Origin: Gammaproteobacteria bacterium | GTDB lineage: Bacteria; Pseudomonadota; Gammaproteobacteria; Pseudomonadales; Azotimanducaceae | Length of the DNA: 5,908 bases | Direction: 5' to 3' | Assembly: GCA_003476445.1 (NCBI GenBank) | Contig: DMUF01000081.1 | Location: forward strand, 1-5,908 | Program-made: the position numbers and the translations under genes | The notes under the pieces: generated by a model | Seen by the model: the letters and a program-made list of their open reading frames with translations, nothing else | Told to the model about the DNA's origin: nothing | Database searches by the model: none | Shown here: positions 1-5,908 of the stretch, piece by piece | How positions within the stretch are numbered: position 1 is the stretch's first letter | Layout: the number at the start of each line of letters is the position of its first letter

Positions 1-242
1 AGCCCTTCGAAGATTTCCTGTGCGTAATGCAGCACGGCGCTGGCCGGATCCATGGAGAACGGCTCCCGAGCGCGCACGAGCGCTTCATGCCAGCCGGCGT
101 CCGGGGTCCAGCGCAGCGTCGCCATATGGTCGGTGAACACCGTGCCAAAAACCGGATCAGCCATGAGCGCCTGGCGCTCTGCGGCGCTTCGCGCCCGCGG
201 ATTGGGAATGTGCTTGAAGTGCAGCGTGGTTGCAGTGCTCAT
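1..242 (-). CDS. ilvE: Branched-chain amino acid aminotransferase, N-terminal part (runs off the window)
   Basis: The minus-strand frame opening with ATG at 242 stays open to base 1 and gives the first 80 residues plus a partial Leu codon. It reads as the N-terminus of a class IV (fold-type IV) PLP aminotransferase of the larger bacterial branched-chain type. Visible family landmarks are the HIPNPR stretch (residues 11-16), FGTVFTDHM (32-40), the GWHEA segment (50-54), and SMDPASAVLHYAQEIFEG (63-80). The last segment leads into the substrate and cofactor pocket. The PLP lysine would lie outside the window. The enzyme interconverts Leu, Ile and Val with their 2-oxo acids in the cytoplasm, using glutamate/2-oxoglutarate. 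A weak purine-rich GAGA precedes the ATG. It lies 59 bases downstream of the MFS transporter on the same strand, so co-transcription is possible but not shown. The family call is firm. The gene symbol is by family resemblance. Confidence 0.88.
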   Translation of the reverse strand, partial: MSTATTLHFKHIPNPRARSAAERQALMADPVFGTVFTDHMATLRWTPDAGWHEALVRAREPFSMDPASAVLHYAQEIFEG

Positions 243-301
243 GAGGTTCTCGCATCGGCCCGGTGCAAGGATAACCGAAGCGCCGCCGTGGTACCGATGA
301 C

Positions 302-1618
302 TTAAAGCCCGCGGGGTTTACGCGGCAGCTCTTTGCGCAGTCGGGCAAACCCGCGCCAGGCGCTCACCGCGAGCACCGCCGAGATGAGAAACAGCCAGGC
401 GCCGATGCCCTCCATGGCGGGAAGCGGACCGGTCGCATCCCAGCCGAGGTAGAGCGCCATACCCGCGAACGGCGCCATCGCGCCCCGGACCCCGGTGAGC
501 GTCACATGAATCCCCATGTAGGCCGAAAGCTGGTCGCGCGGAGCGAAGTCGTTGTGTCCGAGCTGCCAGGCGAGCGAGCCGCCGCCGTTCACGATCGAGG
601 TCACCACCCGGCCGATCGCAAGCCACACGAGCGACAGCTGCCAGGCGCCGAAAAAGGTGATCAGGATGCCAATGACCCAGAGCGAGTTCTGGCGCGCGCG
701 GTACTCGGCGACGTGGACCCGGTCGAGATAACGCGCCCACCACGGCAGTGTGAGCAGCGTAACGAGGAAGGGGATGATCATTGTGATGCCGATGCTGACG
801 AGGTAGCTCGCGCCGATCTGACGAGAAACCAGATACACGAGCGCCGGCTCGAGCATCATGGCCGCGACGCCGGATGTGAACTGGTGCAGCTGGTAGCGCG
901 CGTAATGCCGATCCCGCCGCAGGATGGAGAAGAACCCCGCTGTTTGTGTGCCCTCCGTCGACCCACGGCGTTCCAGCACCCGATGACGTTTCTCGCCCAT
1001 GACGCGTACACGCGAGAACGACCATACCCCGACCGCGCCAATGATCGCGCCCCCGATATACAGCCAGCGGAAGTTCTCCGGATGCGCATCCATCAGCAAT
1101 CCGCCGATGCTGGTTGCAATCACGGTCATGAGGCTCGAGAGCACCTGTAATCGACCCGCGATGCGTGCGCGCAGATGGCGCTGGTAGTTGAGGCTCCAGG
1201 CCACGCTGCGCGTGGTGATGATTCCGGCGATGAGCAACCGGCATGCGATGGCGCTCAGCATGAGTACCCAGGCGCCGCTCCGGCCTTCGGGCGAGAGCGC
1301 GACCGCGATCACGCAGAGCAGCACCGCGCTCTGCAGCAGCACGATCAGCGGGATCTTCGGCCGCGCTGCGCCGACGCGATTCCAGAAGTAGCTCGAGAGG
1401 TTGCCGAACATGGAAGAGGCCGAGATGACGGCGAGCATCCAGGGCTCTGCCTGAAAGGTTTTCGCGGCGACGACCGCAACGAAGCCGCCTTCCATGAGGC
1501 TGGTGGCGACGGGCAGGGTCAGCTCGGTGACGCGCTCGCGGCGAAAGCTGCGCTCGACGTCGGGCAGCAGCACCGCGGCGGCGTTGCCCGCCCGCGTATC
1601 GTCCGGGGATCCCTGCAC
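302..1618 (-). CDS. MFS transporter, 438 aa, about 12 membrane helices
   Basis: This is an integral inner-membrane protein of typical MFS length. Hydrophobic segments sit near residues 34-52, 58-78, 90-108, 115-138, 155-176, 185-203, 249-265, 272-292, 311-330, 331-350, 370-392 and 402-421. A basic, hydrophilic central loop (about 204-245, rich in Arg) separates two six-helix halves, as expected for the fold. The C-terminal half carries a Gly-rich NGGGSLAWQLGHNDFA stretch (344-359). I read this as a family signature of a poorly characterised MFS group. The start is GTG at 1618, three bases after the upstream CoA-transferase stop. A GAGGA at 1633-1629 lies inside the end of that gene, 10 bases before the GTG. 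The next Met, at residue 42, falls inside helix 1 and is unlikely to be the start. Operon position suggests it imports the acid handled by the CoA-transferases, or exports a product. The substrate is unknown. Confidence 0.85.
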   Translation of the reverse strand: MQGSPDDTRAGNAAAVLLPDVERSFRRERVTELTLPVATSLMEGGFVAVVAAKTFQAEPWMLAVISASSMFGNLSSYFWNRVGAARPKIPLIVLLQSAVLLCVIAVALSPEGRSGAWVLMLSAIACRLLIAGIITTRSVAWSLNYQRHLRARIAGRLQVLSSLMTVIATSIGGLLMDAHPENFRWLYIGGAIIGAVGVWSFSRVRVMGEKRHRVLERRGSTEGTQTAGFFSILRRDRHYARYQLHQFTSGVAAMMLEPALVYLVSRQIGASYLVSIGITMIIPFLVTLLTLPWWARYLDRVHVAEYRARQNSLWVIGILITFFGAWQLSLVWLAIGRVVTSIVNGGGSLAWQLGHNDFAPRDQLSAYMGIHVTLTGVRGAMAPFAGMALYLGWDATGPLPAMEGIGAWLFLISAVLAVSAWRGFARLRKELPRKPRGL

Positions 1619-1621
1619 GCT

Positions 1622-2851
1622 TTAGCTGTCCTCAGGTCCGAAGAGCTCGTGCTCGTGCTCGCCGAGGGTCGGCGCACGGCGCGCAATGCGCCACGGACTC
1701 GCCGGCATGCGCCAGGGAGCCCCGGGGTAGCGAATGTAACGGTCGAGCTCCGGATGGAACACCGGCACGTCAAACCCCCGCGCGCGGAAGTGCGGATCCT
1801 CGAATGCTTCTTCCGGCGCATAGATGATGCCGGTCGCGAGTCCGGCGCGCTGACAGCCCATGAAGAAGTCGTAGGCGCTGATGCTGCGCGCAATCAGCTT
1901 CAGCGCTTCGCGCCCGGCCCCGAACACGGCGGTGACGGTGTCATCCTTGCCGATGAGCGATAGATCGAACGGTCCCTGCCAGGTGGCGCCCATCTCGAGG
2001 AAGACCGCCTCCGGGAGCTGGTCGGCAAGCCCGAGTGCGTTCAGCCACTCGTTAAGCGCGGCAAACTCCGCGGGAATCCGCGGCGGCACGCCGGTATTCA
2101 CATACCGACCATCAGCGCATTGCACCTGGGTAGGCCCCGTGGGGACGATGGATGCGTGTCGCCCGGTCTGGCGTTGTACCGTGGTTCCGTTGACGAGCCA
2201 TTGATAGCTGCCGCCTTCGGTGGTCACATTGAGCGCGGCGTGGATGCTCACATCGATGAACTGCCCTCTGCCCGTCGTCATGCGCGCAAGCAGAGCAGTG
2301 AGGATCGACATCACGGCGTAGTGGCAACCCGTGTTCGCGGCCTGATCACCCAGCCCGCGCACGGGTGGCAGCGAGTGATCATCGTAGCCGCAGCTCCAGA
2401 CCGGCCCGCCCCCTGCCATGAGCGTGAGATCCGTAGCGGGTAGATCGCTCGCGGGGTTGCCACGGCCGAACGGGGTCAGCGCCGCGTGGATCAGCGTCGG
2501 CCGCCGCGTGGCGAGATCTGGCCAATCAAGCCCGAGATCGGCAAGACGCCGGGTAGGCTCCGCCTCGATCAGCACGTCAGCCTGGTCGATGAGAGCAAGC
2601 AGGCGCTCGCGCCCTGCGGGTGCCCCGAGGTCGATTTCCACGCTGCGTTTGCTGGTGTGGTAGTGCCACCACCACAGGCTCCGATCCGGTCCCGGCGCAT
2701 CGTTCAGGAATGGCGGATGGTGTCGCTCCGCTGCGCCACCGGGTGGTTCGACCAGGATCACGTCGGCGCCCATGTCAGCGAGCAGTTTGCCGGCAAAGGC
2801 CACGCGCTCGTGAGCAAGTTCGATAACCCGCATGCCATTCAACGCCGTCAC
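1622..2851 (-). CDS. Class III (CaiB/BaiF) CoA-transferase, second of the pair, 409 aa
   Basis: The family moves CoA between a thioester donor and a carboxylic acid through an enzyme-bound aspartyl-CoA thioester. Visible landmarks are the N-terminal nucleotide-binding-like stretch LLADMGADVILVEPPGG (23-39), TPFGRGNPASDLP (126-138), and the catalytic region GLGDQAANTG (166-175). In that region Asp169 aligns with the nucleophilic Asp of formyl-CoA transferase and with Asp156 of the mycobacterial racemase MCR. Further on are TGRGQFIDVS (193-202), EDPHFRARGF (351-360), and the C-terminal RAPTLGEHEHELFG (392-405). The length is normal for the family. I chose the GTG at 2851. It overlaps the preceding TGA as GTGA, has a strong GGAGGG six bases upstream, and starts the protein just before the conserved core. 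The frame stays open upstream to 3040, but that part is low-complexity Arg-rich sequence overlapping the other CoA-transferase. Substrate unknown. CoA-ester racemase activity, as in MCR, cannot be excluded, but the length fits a transferase better. Confidence 0.9.
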   Translation of the reverse strand: MTALNGMRVIELAHERVAFAGKLLADMGADVILVEPPGGAAERHHPPFLNDAPGPDRSLWWWHYHTSKRSVEIDLGAPAGRERLLALIDQADVLIEAEPTRRLADLGLDWPDLATRRPTLIHAALTPFGRGNPASDLPATDLTLMAGGGPVWSCGYDDHSLPPVRGLGDQAANTGCHYAVMSILTALLARMTTGRGQFIDVSIHAALNVTTEGGSYQWLVNGTTVQRQTGRHASIVPTGPTQVQCADGRYVNTGVPPRIPAEFAALNEWLNALGLADQLPEAVFLEMGATWQGPFDLSLIGKDDTVTAVFGAGREALKLIARSISAYDFFMGCQRAGLATGIIYAPEEAFEDPHFRARGFDVPVFHPELDRYIRYPGAPWRMPASPWRIARRAPTLGEHEHELFGPEDS

Positions 2852-4086
2852 AGCACGCCCTCCGCGGTCAGAGCGTCGACCGTTTCGCGTGAGTAGCCGA
2901 GCAGGCGGCCGAGGATTTCCGCGTTGTGCTCGCCAAGACAGGGCGCACCGCGCGTGATTGACCAGTCGGTCTCCGAGAGGTGCACGGGCAGGCCGTCGAC
3001 CCGTACCTCGCCGATCGCGCTGTGCGCAACCGTCGGCCAAAGTCCGAAATCGCCCGTGGCGGGATCCTCATCGACGCGTTCGGCGGGGCGCATTACCGGG
3101 CTGGCGGGAATCCCTGCGGCGCGCAGCGCGCCCGCGATGGCGTGCTTGTCACGGGTTCGGGTCCAGGAGCTCATGGCAGCATCCAGACGATCCTGGTCCT
3201 CGACCCGTCCGGCGGCGGTCTGCCAGGACGGCGACTGGCACCAGTCGGCATCGATCACACGACCGAGCTGCTGCCAGTCCGCGTCATGCCGGCAGACGAC
3301 GGCTACCCACTCGTCATCGCCTTGTGCGGGGTAGATGCCGTGAGGCGCCATGGGGAGCCACTGGCTGCGATTGCTGTTGCGTTGTTCCGCGTCCGCGCGA
3401 GTGCCCCGCCCGTTGACACTCCAGTCGAGCAGCGTGGGCCCGTGCAGGGTGAGCGCGGCCTCGGTACAAGCGAGGTCCACCCATTGCCCCTCGCCGGTAC
3501 GCTCGCGGTGAATGAGCGCGAGCAGGATGGCCATGGCCATGTAGTAACCGCCCGTGTGATCCATGTACGAATAGCCCCAGCCGGCGGGCGGCTGGCCGGG
3601 CAGGGTCGACAGGTGCGTGAGACCGGAGACCGCCTGCACGATCGGACCCCAGGTCTTGAACTCGGCATAGGGCCCTGTGTGCCCGAAGCCGCAGTTCGAC
3701 ACGTAGATGATGTCGGGCCTGAGCGCGCGCAGCGCGTCATAGCCAAAGCCCCAGTTCTCCAGCACCCCGGCTGCAAAGTTCTCGGTAACCACATCGCTCT
3801 GGCGCACGATCTCCGCGAGTATCTCCCGCGCTTTCGTGGTGCGCAGGTTCAGCGTGATGCCGTACTTGCCGGTGTTGTGATTGTTGAACGCGCCGCCAAG
3901 ATCGATGCCGCGGCGTTCATCCTTGAAGGGCTCCATGCCGCGCAGGATGTCCCAGCGACCCTGTCGCACTGGATCTTCGATACGGATCACCTCGGCGCCG
4001 AAGGCGGCGAGCCACTTCGTTGCGCCCGCGCCCGCGAGCTGTCCGGTGAAGTCGCAGATGCGATATCGCGCCAGCGCGCCGCTCAT
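2848..4086 (-). CDS. Class III (CaiB/BaiF) CoA-transferase, first of the pair, 412 aa
   Basis: This is the first gene of the minus-strand operon. Family landmarks in order are YRICDFTGQLAGAGATKWLA (8-27) and FGAEVIRIEDP (29-39), followed by GKYGITLNL (73-81), SDVVTENFAAGVLENWGF (97-114) and GFGHTGPYAEFKTWGP (133-148). The catalytic region is GYSYMDHTGGYYMAMAIL (171-188), with Asp176 as the likely nucleophile that forms the aspartyl-CoA intermediate. Then come TGEGQWVDLA (197-206) and the C-terminal GAPCLGEHNAEILG (380-393). The start is ATG at 4086, with GGGGGA at 4097-4092 five bases before it. A longer frame to 4215 would run into the divergent hydrolase gene and adds no conserved sequence. 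The protein clearly differs from its neighbour, so the pair is not a recent duplication. Adjacent CoA-transferase genes make a heteromer in BbsEF (succinyl-CoA:benzylsuccinate CoA-transferase). A similar complex here is inference. Substrate unknown. Confidence 0.9.
   Translation of the reverse strand: MSGALARYRICDFTGQLAGAGATKWLAAFGAEVIRIEDPVRQGRWDILRGMEPFKDERRGIDLGGAFNNHNTGKYGITLNLRTTKAREILAEIVRQSDVVTENFAAGVLENWGFGYDALRALRPDIIYVSNCGFGHTGPYAEFKTWGPIVQAVSGLTHLSTLPGQPPAGWGYSYMDHTGGYYMAMAILLALIHRERTGEGQWVDLACTEAALTLHGPTLLDWSVNGRGTRADAEQRNSNRSQWLPMAPHGIYPAQGDDEWVAVVCRHDADWQQLGRVIDADWCQSPSWQTAAGRVEDQDRLDAAMSSWTRTRDKHAIAGALRAAGIPASPVMRPAERVDEDPATGDFGLWPTVAHSAIGEVRVDGLPVHLSETDWSITRGAPCLGEHNAEILGRLLGYSRETVDALTAEGVL
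2858..2863 (-). promoter_or_regulatory. Ribosome binding site of the second CoA-transferase
   Basis: GGAGGG on the minus strand lies six bases before the GTG at 2851, inside the 3' end of the preceding CoA-transferase. Together with the GTGA stop/start overlap it decides the start against the longer open frame and implies translational coupling of the two genes. Confidence 0.75.
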
Positions 4087-4196
4087 GTTCGTCCCCCGCT
4101 GCTCCCTCCCGCGTAGTGTAGCGGTCCTGAGTTGTTGCCACCCGGCTTCTGTGGTGTATTGCGGTTCAGCAGGTCGACAGGGAGCCCAGCACGACG
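4087..4196. promoter_or_regulatory. Divergent intergenic promoter region
   Basis: These 110 bases separate the start codons of the first CoA-transferase (minus) and the hydrolase (plus), so promoters for both operons must lie here or inside the genes. For the plus strand a possible sigma70-like pair is TTGCCA (4135-4140) and TATTGC (4157-4162) with a 16-base spacer. The -35 is good and the -10 is weak. For the minus strand TACACT (read 4120 to 4115) is a passable -10, but I see no convincing -35. AGGGAGC occurs upstream of both starts, in mirror orientation (4179-4185 plus, 4107-4101 minus). The location is firm. The exact elements are guesses. Confidence 0.5.
4113..4165 (+). repeat. Imperfect direct repeat in the divergent promoter region
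   Basis: GTAGTGTAGCGGT at 4113-4125 and GTGGTGTATTGCGGT at 4151-4165 share GT-GTGTA followed by GCGGT, with two extra bases in the second copy. The copies start 38 bases apart, near four helical turns, and each overlaps a -10-like element for one of the two divergent genes. They could be paired operator sites for an unseen regulator. Chance similarity is also possible at this length. Confidence 0.35.
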
Positions 4197-5081
4197 ATGG
4201 CGCAGATCCAGGCAAACGGCATCAATATCGAATACGACACCTTTGGCGACCGGGATGCGCGACCTTTGCTCCTCGTGATGGGGCTCGGGGCGCAGATGAC
4301 GCGATGGCGTCCTGAATTCTGCGAGCAGTTGGCCGATCGCGGTCACTACGTCATTCGGTTCGACAACCGTGACGTTGGCTTGTCACGGCGGTTTGACGAA
4401 GCCGGAATGCCGGACATGGCGCAGATTTTTCTTGCGCGTCAGTCGGGTGCGCCTGTTGCGGCGCCCTATCTGCTGAGCGACATGGCGGATGACGCGGTAG
4501 GCGTTCTCGACGCGCTCCAGATCGAACGCGCGCATGTCTGTGGCGCATCGATGGGCGGCATGATCGTTCAGACGATGGCAATTCATCATCCGGGACGGCT
4601 GCGATCGATGGTGTCGATCATGTCCACCACAGGGAATCCGGATCTGCCGCCGGCTACCCCGGAAGCCATGGGGGCACTGATGACGCCCCCGGGTACGACG
4701 CTCGATGAGGTGCTGGAGCGCGCGGTTGCTGTCCAGCGCATCATCGGCAGCCCGGGTTATCCCGATCATCCGGAACGAATCCGGGAGCGTGCGCGCGCGG
4801 ATCACGCCCGAGCTTTCTACCCCGTGGGGGTTGCCCGCCAGATGGCCGCGATCGCCGCATCCGGCAACCGCAAGCCGGCGCTGGCATCGGTCACCACGCC
4901 GACACTGGTGATTCATGGTAAAGACGACACGCTGGTTCCCCTTGCCGGTGGGATCGATACGCACGGAGCCATTCCCGGTGCGAGTCTCGCCGTGTTCGAT
5001 GGCATGGGGCACGATCTCCCGGAACCGCTCTGGGATGAGATCGTTGGGTTGATCACGGAGCTTACGACGCGAAATCATTGA
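4197..5081 (+). CDS. Alpha/beta-fold hydrolase, 294 aa
   Basis: This is a cytoplasmic serine hydrolase of the alpha/beta fold. No signal peptide is seen. Strand 3 and the oxyanion-hole region read RPLLLVMGLGAQ (22-33), followed by the FDNRDVGLS motif (55-63). That motif is shared by a group that includes the RdmC-type aclacinomycin methylesterase. The nucleophile elbow is CGASMGG (115-121) with Ser118. A cap region spans roughly 145-215. The acid is Asp244 in HGKDDTLVP (240-248) and the base is His272 in GMGHDLP (269-275), so the triad is complete. Likely substrates are a carboxylic ester, a thioester or a C-C bond cleaved by a serine hydrolase. The sequence cannot choose among these. The ATG at 4197 is the first start in frame after the intergenic region. 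A purine-rich AGGGAGC lies 11 bases upstream, a longer spacing than ideal. It is the first gene of the plus-strand pair and divergent from the CoA-transferases. Confidence 0.9.
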   Translation: MAQIQANGINIEYDTFGDRDARPLLLVMGLGAQMTRWRPEFCEQLADRGHYVIRFDNRDVGLSRRFDEAGMPDMAQIFLARQSGAPVAAPYLLSDMADDAVGVLDALQIERAHVCGASMGGMIVQTMAIHHPGRLRSMVSIMSTTGNPDLPPATPEAMGALMTPPGTTLDEVLERAVAVQRIIGSPGYPDHPERIRERARADHARAFYPVGVARQMAAIAASGNRKPALASVTTPTLVIHGKDDTLVPLAGGIDTHGAIPGASLAVFDGMGHDLPEPLWDEIVGLITELTTRNH

Positions 5082-5091
5082 TGTTCGGGGG

Positions 5092-5107
5092 GCGATGCGA
5101 TCATCGC
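5092..5107 (+). other. Small hairpin directly before the EthD ribosome binding site
   Basis: GCGATG (5092-5097) and CATCGC (5102-5107) form a perfect six-base stem with a four-base loop (CGAT). The stem ends exactly where AGGAGG begins and lies in the 37-base gap between hydrolase and EthD gene. It could stabilise the downstream mRNA or tune ribosome access. There is no T-tract after it, so it is not a terminator. Confidence 0.4.
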
Positions 5108-5113
5108 AGGAGG
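5108..5113 (+). promoter_or_regulatory. Ribosome binding site of the EthD gene
   Basis: A perfect AGGAGG sits five bases before the ATG at 5119. It settles the choice between the 5095 and 5119 starts in favour of 5119. Confidence 0.8.
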
Positions 5114-5118
5114 AGAGA

Positions 5119-5892
5119 ATGATCAGACTGGTATTTGCTCTGCGGCGCCTGCCGGGCATGTCGCTGGCTGAGTTTCAGGACTACTGGGTCAACCGTCACG
5201 GCCCGTTGGTTGCGGGCTTTGCCACTGACCTCAAGATACACCGCTACGTGCAGACCCATCGCGTTGACACGCCGTCCAACGCGGCGGCACAAGCTGCGCG
5301 CGGCAGCATGGAACCCGAGTATGACGGCGTTGCGGAACTCTGGTGGGAAACGGAGGATCTGCTCGAAGCGAACATGGCGTCGGAAGCCGGGCGTGCCGCG
5401 GGGGCCGCGCTGCTCGAGGACGAGCGCAAGTTTATCGACCTGCCGAATTCGCCGCTCTGGTTCGCCTACGAATATCCCCAGGTAAATCCTGCGCCGGAAA
5501 CGATCGTCGCGCGGGTGAAGAGCAATGTGCTGCGCGTGTTTTTTCCGCTGCGTCATGTGACAACGCTGAGTGAGGAGCGCGCGCGGCACTATTGGCTCAC
5601 CCAGCATGGACCCATCGTGCGTTCACACGCCGCCGCTACCGGGGTGCTGTGCTATCGGCAGGTGCATCGCGCCAACCACCCCGCAGACGCGGCGATCCAG
5701 GCAGCGCGGGGCACGGTGGTGCCCTCCTATCTTGGTCACGCAGAAGCCTGGATCGACATGGGGCGTGCGCCGGGCACGGAAGAGGCGCGTCGTGCCAATG
5801 CCGCCTTCATCGAGGATGAGCGCAATTTCATCGACTTTTCGCGCTCCACCATTTTCTTCGGCAAAGAGCACACGATCATCGACCGGCGTTGA
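5119..5892 (+). CDS. Tandem EthD-domain protein (two fused alpha+beta barrel domains), 257 aa
   Basis: The protein is two copies of an EthD-like dimeric alpha+beta barrel domain. Copy one covers about 1-121: MIRLVFALRRLPGM, then EFQDYWVNRHGPLV (18-31), a YVQTHR segment (43-48), AAQAARG (56-62) and LLEDERKFID (98-107). Copy two covers about 137-254: VLRVFFPLR (137-145), HYWLTQHGPIV (157-167), YRQVHR (179-184), AIQAARG (192-198) and FIEDERNFID (230-239). His27 pairs with His163 and His47 with His183, an offset of 136. EthD was named for its requirement in ethyl tert-butyl ether degradation. Related domains occur in ring-modifying, decarboxylating or cyclising enzymes and oxygenase-associated proteins. 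The exact reaction here is unknown. The start is ATG at 5119, because a perfect AGGAGG sits at 5108-5113 and EthD proteins begin right at this MIRL stretch. The ATG at 5095 would add eight unconserved residues and place the ribosome site inside the gene. It probably shares an operon with the hydrolase. Confidence 0.88.
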   Translation: MIRLVFALRRLPGMSLAEFQDYWVNRHGPLVAGFATDLKIHRYVQTHRVDTPSNAAAQAARGSMEPEYDGVAELWWETEDLLEANMASEAGRAAGAALLEDERKFIDLPNSPLWFAYEYPQVNPAPETIVARVKSNVLRVFFPLRHVTTLSEERARHYWLTQHGPIVRSHAAATGVLCYRQVHRANHPADAAIQAARGTVVPSYLGHAEAWIDMGRAPGTEEARRANAAFIEDERNFIDFSRSTIFFGKEHTIIDRR

Positions 5893-5900
5893 TCCGCCGG
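5883..5900 (+). terminator. Possible weak stem-loop at the end of the EthD gene
   Basis: CCGGCG (5883-5888) and CGCCGG (5895-5900) form a six-base GC stem around a six-base loop that contains the TGA stop. Only eight more bases are visible and they hold no run of T, so intrinsic termination is not supported. It may be a chance product of the GC-rich sequence. Confidence 0.2.
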
Positions 5901-5908
5901 CTGTGCGG

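Noticed and set aside
253..299. Inverted repeat CATCGG/CCGATG in the gap between transporter and aminotransferase, considered as a terminator
   Set aside because: It has only six pairs with a loop of about 35 bases and no T-tract on the minus strand. It is too weak to call.
506..1150. A 214-codon open frame on the plus strand, antisense to the MFS gene
   Set aside because: The translation is hydrophilic and unlike any family, whereas the opposite strand gives a clear 12-helix protein.
1175..1963. A 262-codon open frame on the plus strand across the transporter and second CoA-transferase
   Set aside because: Its composition is low-complexity (Arg, Ala, Glu, His) with no domain. It spans two genes well supported on the other strand.
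2852..3040. An upstream extension of the second CoA-transferase by 63 codons
   Set aside because: The extra sequence is Arg-rich and unconserved and overlaps the first CoA-transferase. The GTG at 2851 has a strong ribosome site and sits at the family's usual N-terminus.
2980..4116. A 378-codon open frame on the plus strand, antisense to the first CoA-transferase
   Set aside because: It is a shadow of a GC-rich gene. The protein has no recognisable domain, and the opposite strand encodes a complete CoA-transferase with all its motifs.
4087..4215. An upstream extension of the first CoA-transferase by 43 codons
   Set aside because: It would use up the whole divergent promoter region and overlap the hydrolase start. 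The added residues show no conservation with the family.
4383..5159. A 258-codon open frame on the minus strand, antisense to the hydrolase
   Set aside because: It is Arg/His-rich with no domain. The plus strand has a complete catalytic triad here.

Overview
The window is about 5.9 kb of GC-rich DNA with densely packed, mostly intact genes and very short gaps. Base composition, strong purine-rich ribosome binding sites, two GTG starts and the gene families point to a metabolically versatile proteobacterium. I cannot place it more closely. There are no RNA genes, insertion sequences, CRISPR arrays or phage genes.

Left part, minus strand, read right to left from about 4086: two adjacent class III (CaiB/BaiF) CoA-transferases (4086-2848 and 2851-1622) whose stop and start overlap as GTGA. 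Three bases further on comes a 12-helix major facilitator superfamily (MFS) transporter (1618-302). After a 59-base gap comes the 5' end of a branched-chain amino acid aminotransferase (242 to beyond base 1). The first three genes are packed like one operon. The aminotransferase may be its last gene or a separate biosynthetic gene.

Right part, plus strand: an alpha/beta hydrolase with a complete Ser-Asp-His triad (4197-5081), then 37 bases later a protein made of two tandem EthD-type domains (5119-5892). These two genes are divergent from the CoA-transferases and share with them a 110-base intergenic region (4087-4196). That region holds promoter-like elements and an imperfect direct repeat.

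Taken together this looks like a small divergent catabolic cluster. The transporter would move an organic acid, the CoA-transferase pair would attach CoA to it or exchange CoA on it, and the hydrolase and EthD protein would do hydrolytic or ring/side-chain steps. The substrate cannot be read from the sequence. The combination of paired CoA-transferases with a duplicated EthD protein is the most interesting feature. No regulator gene lies inside the window.
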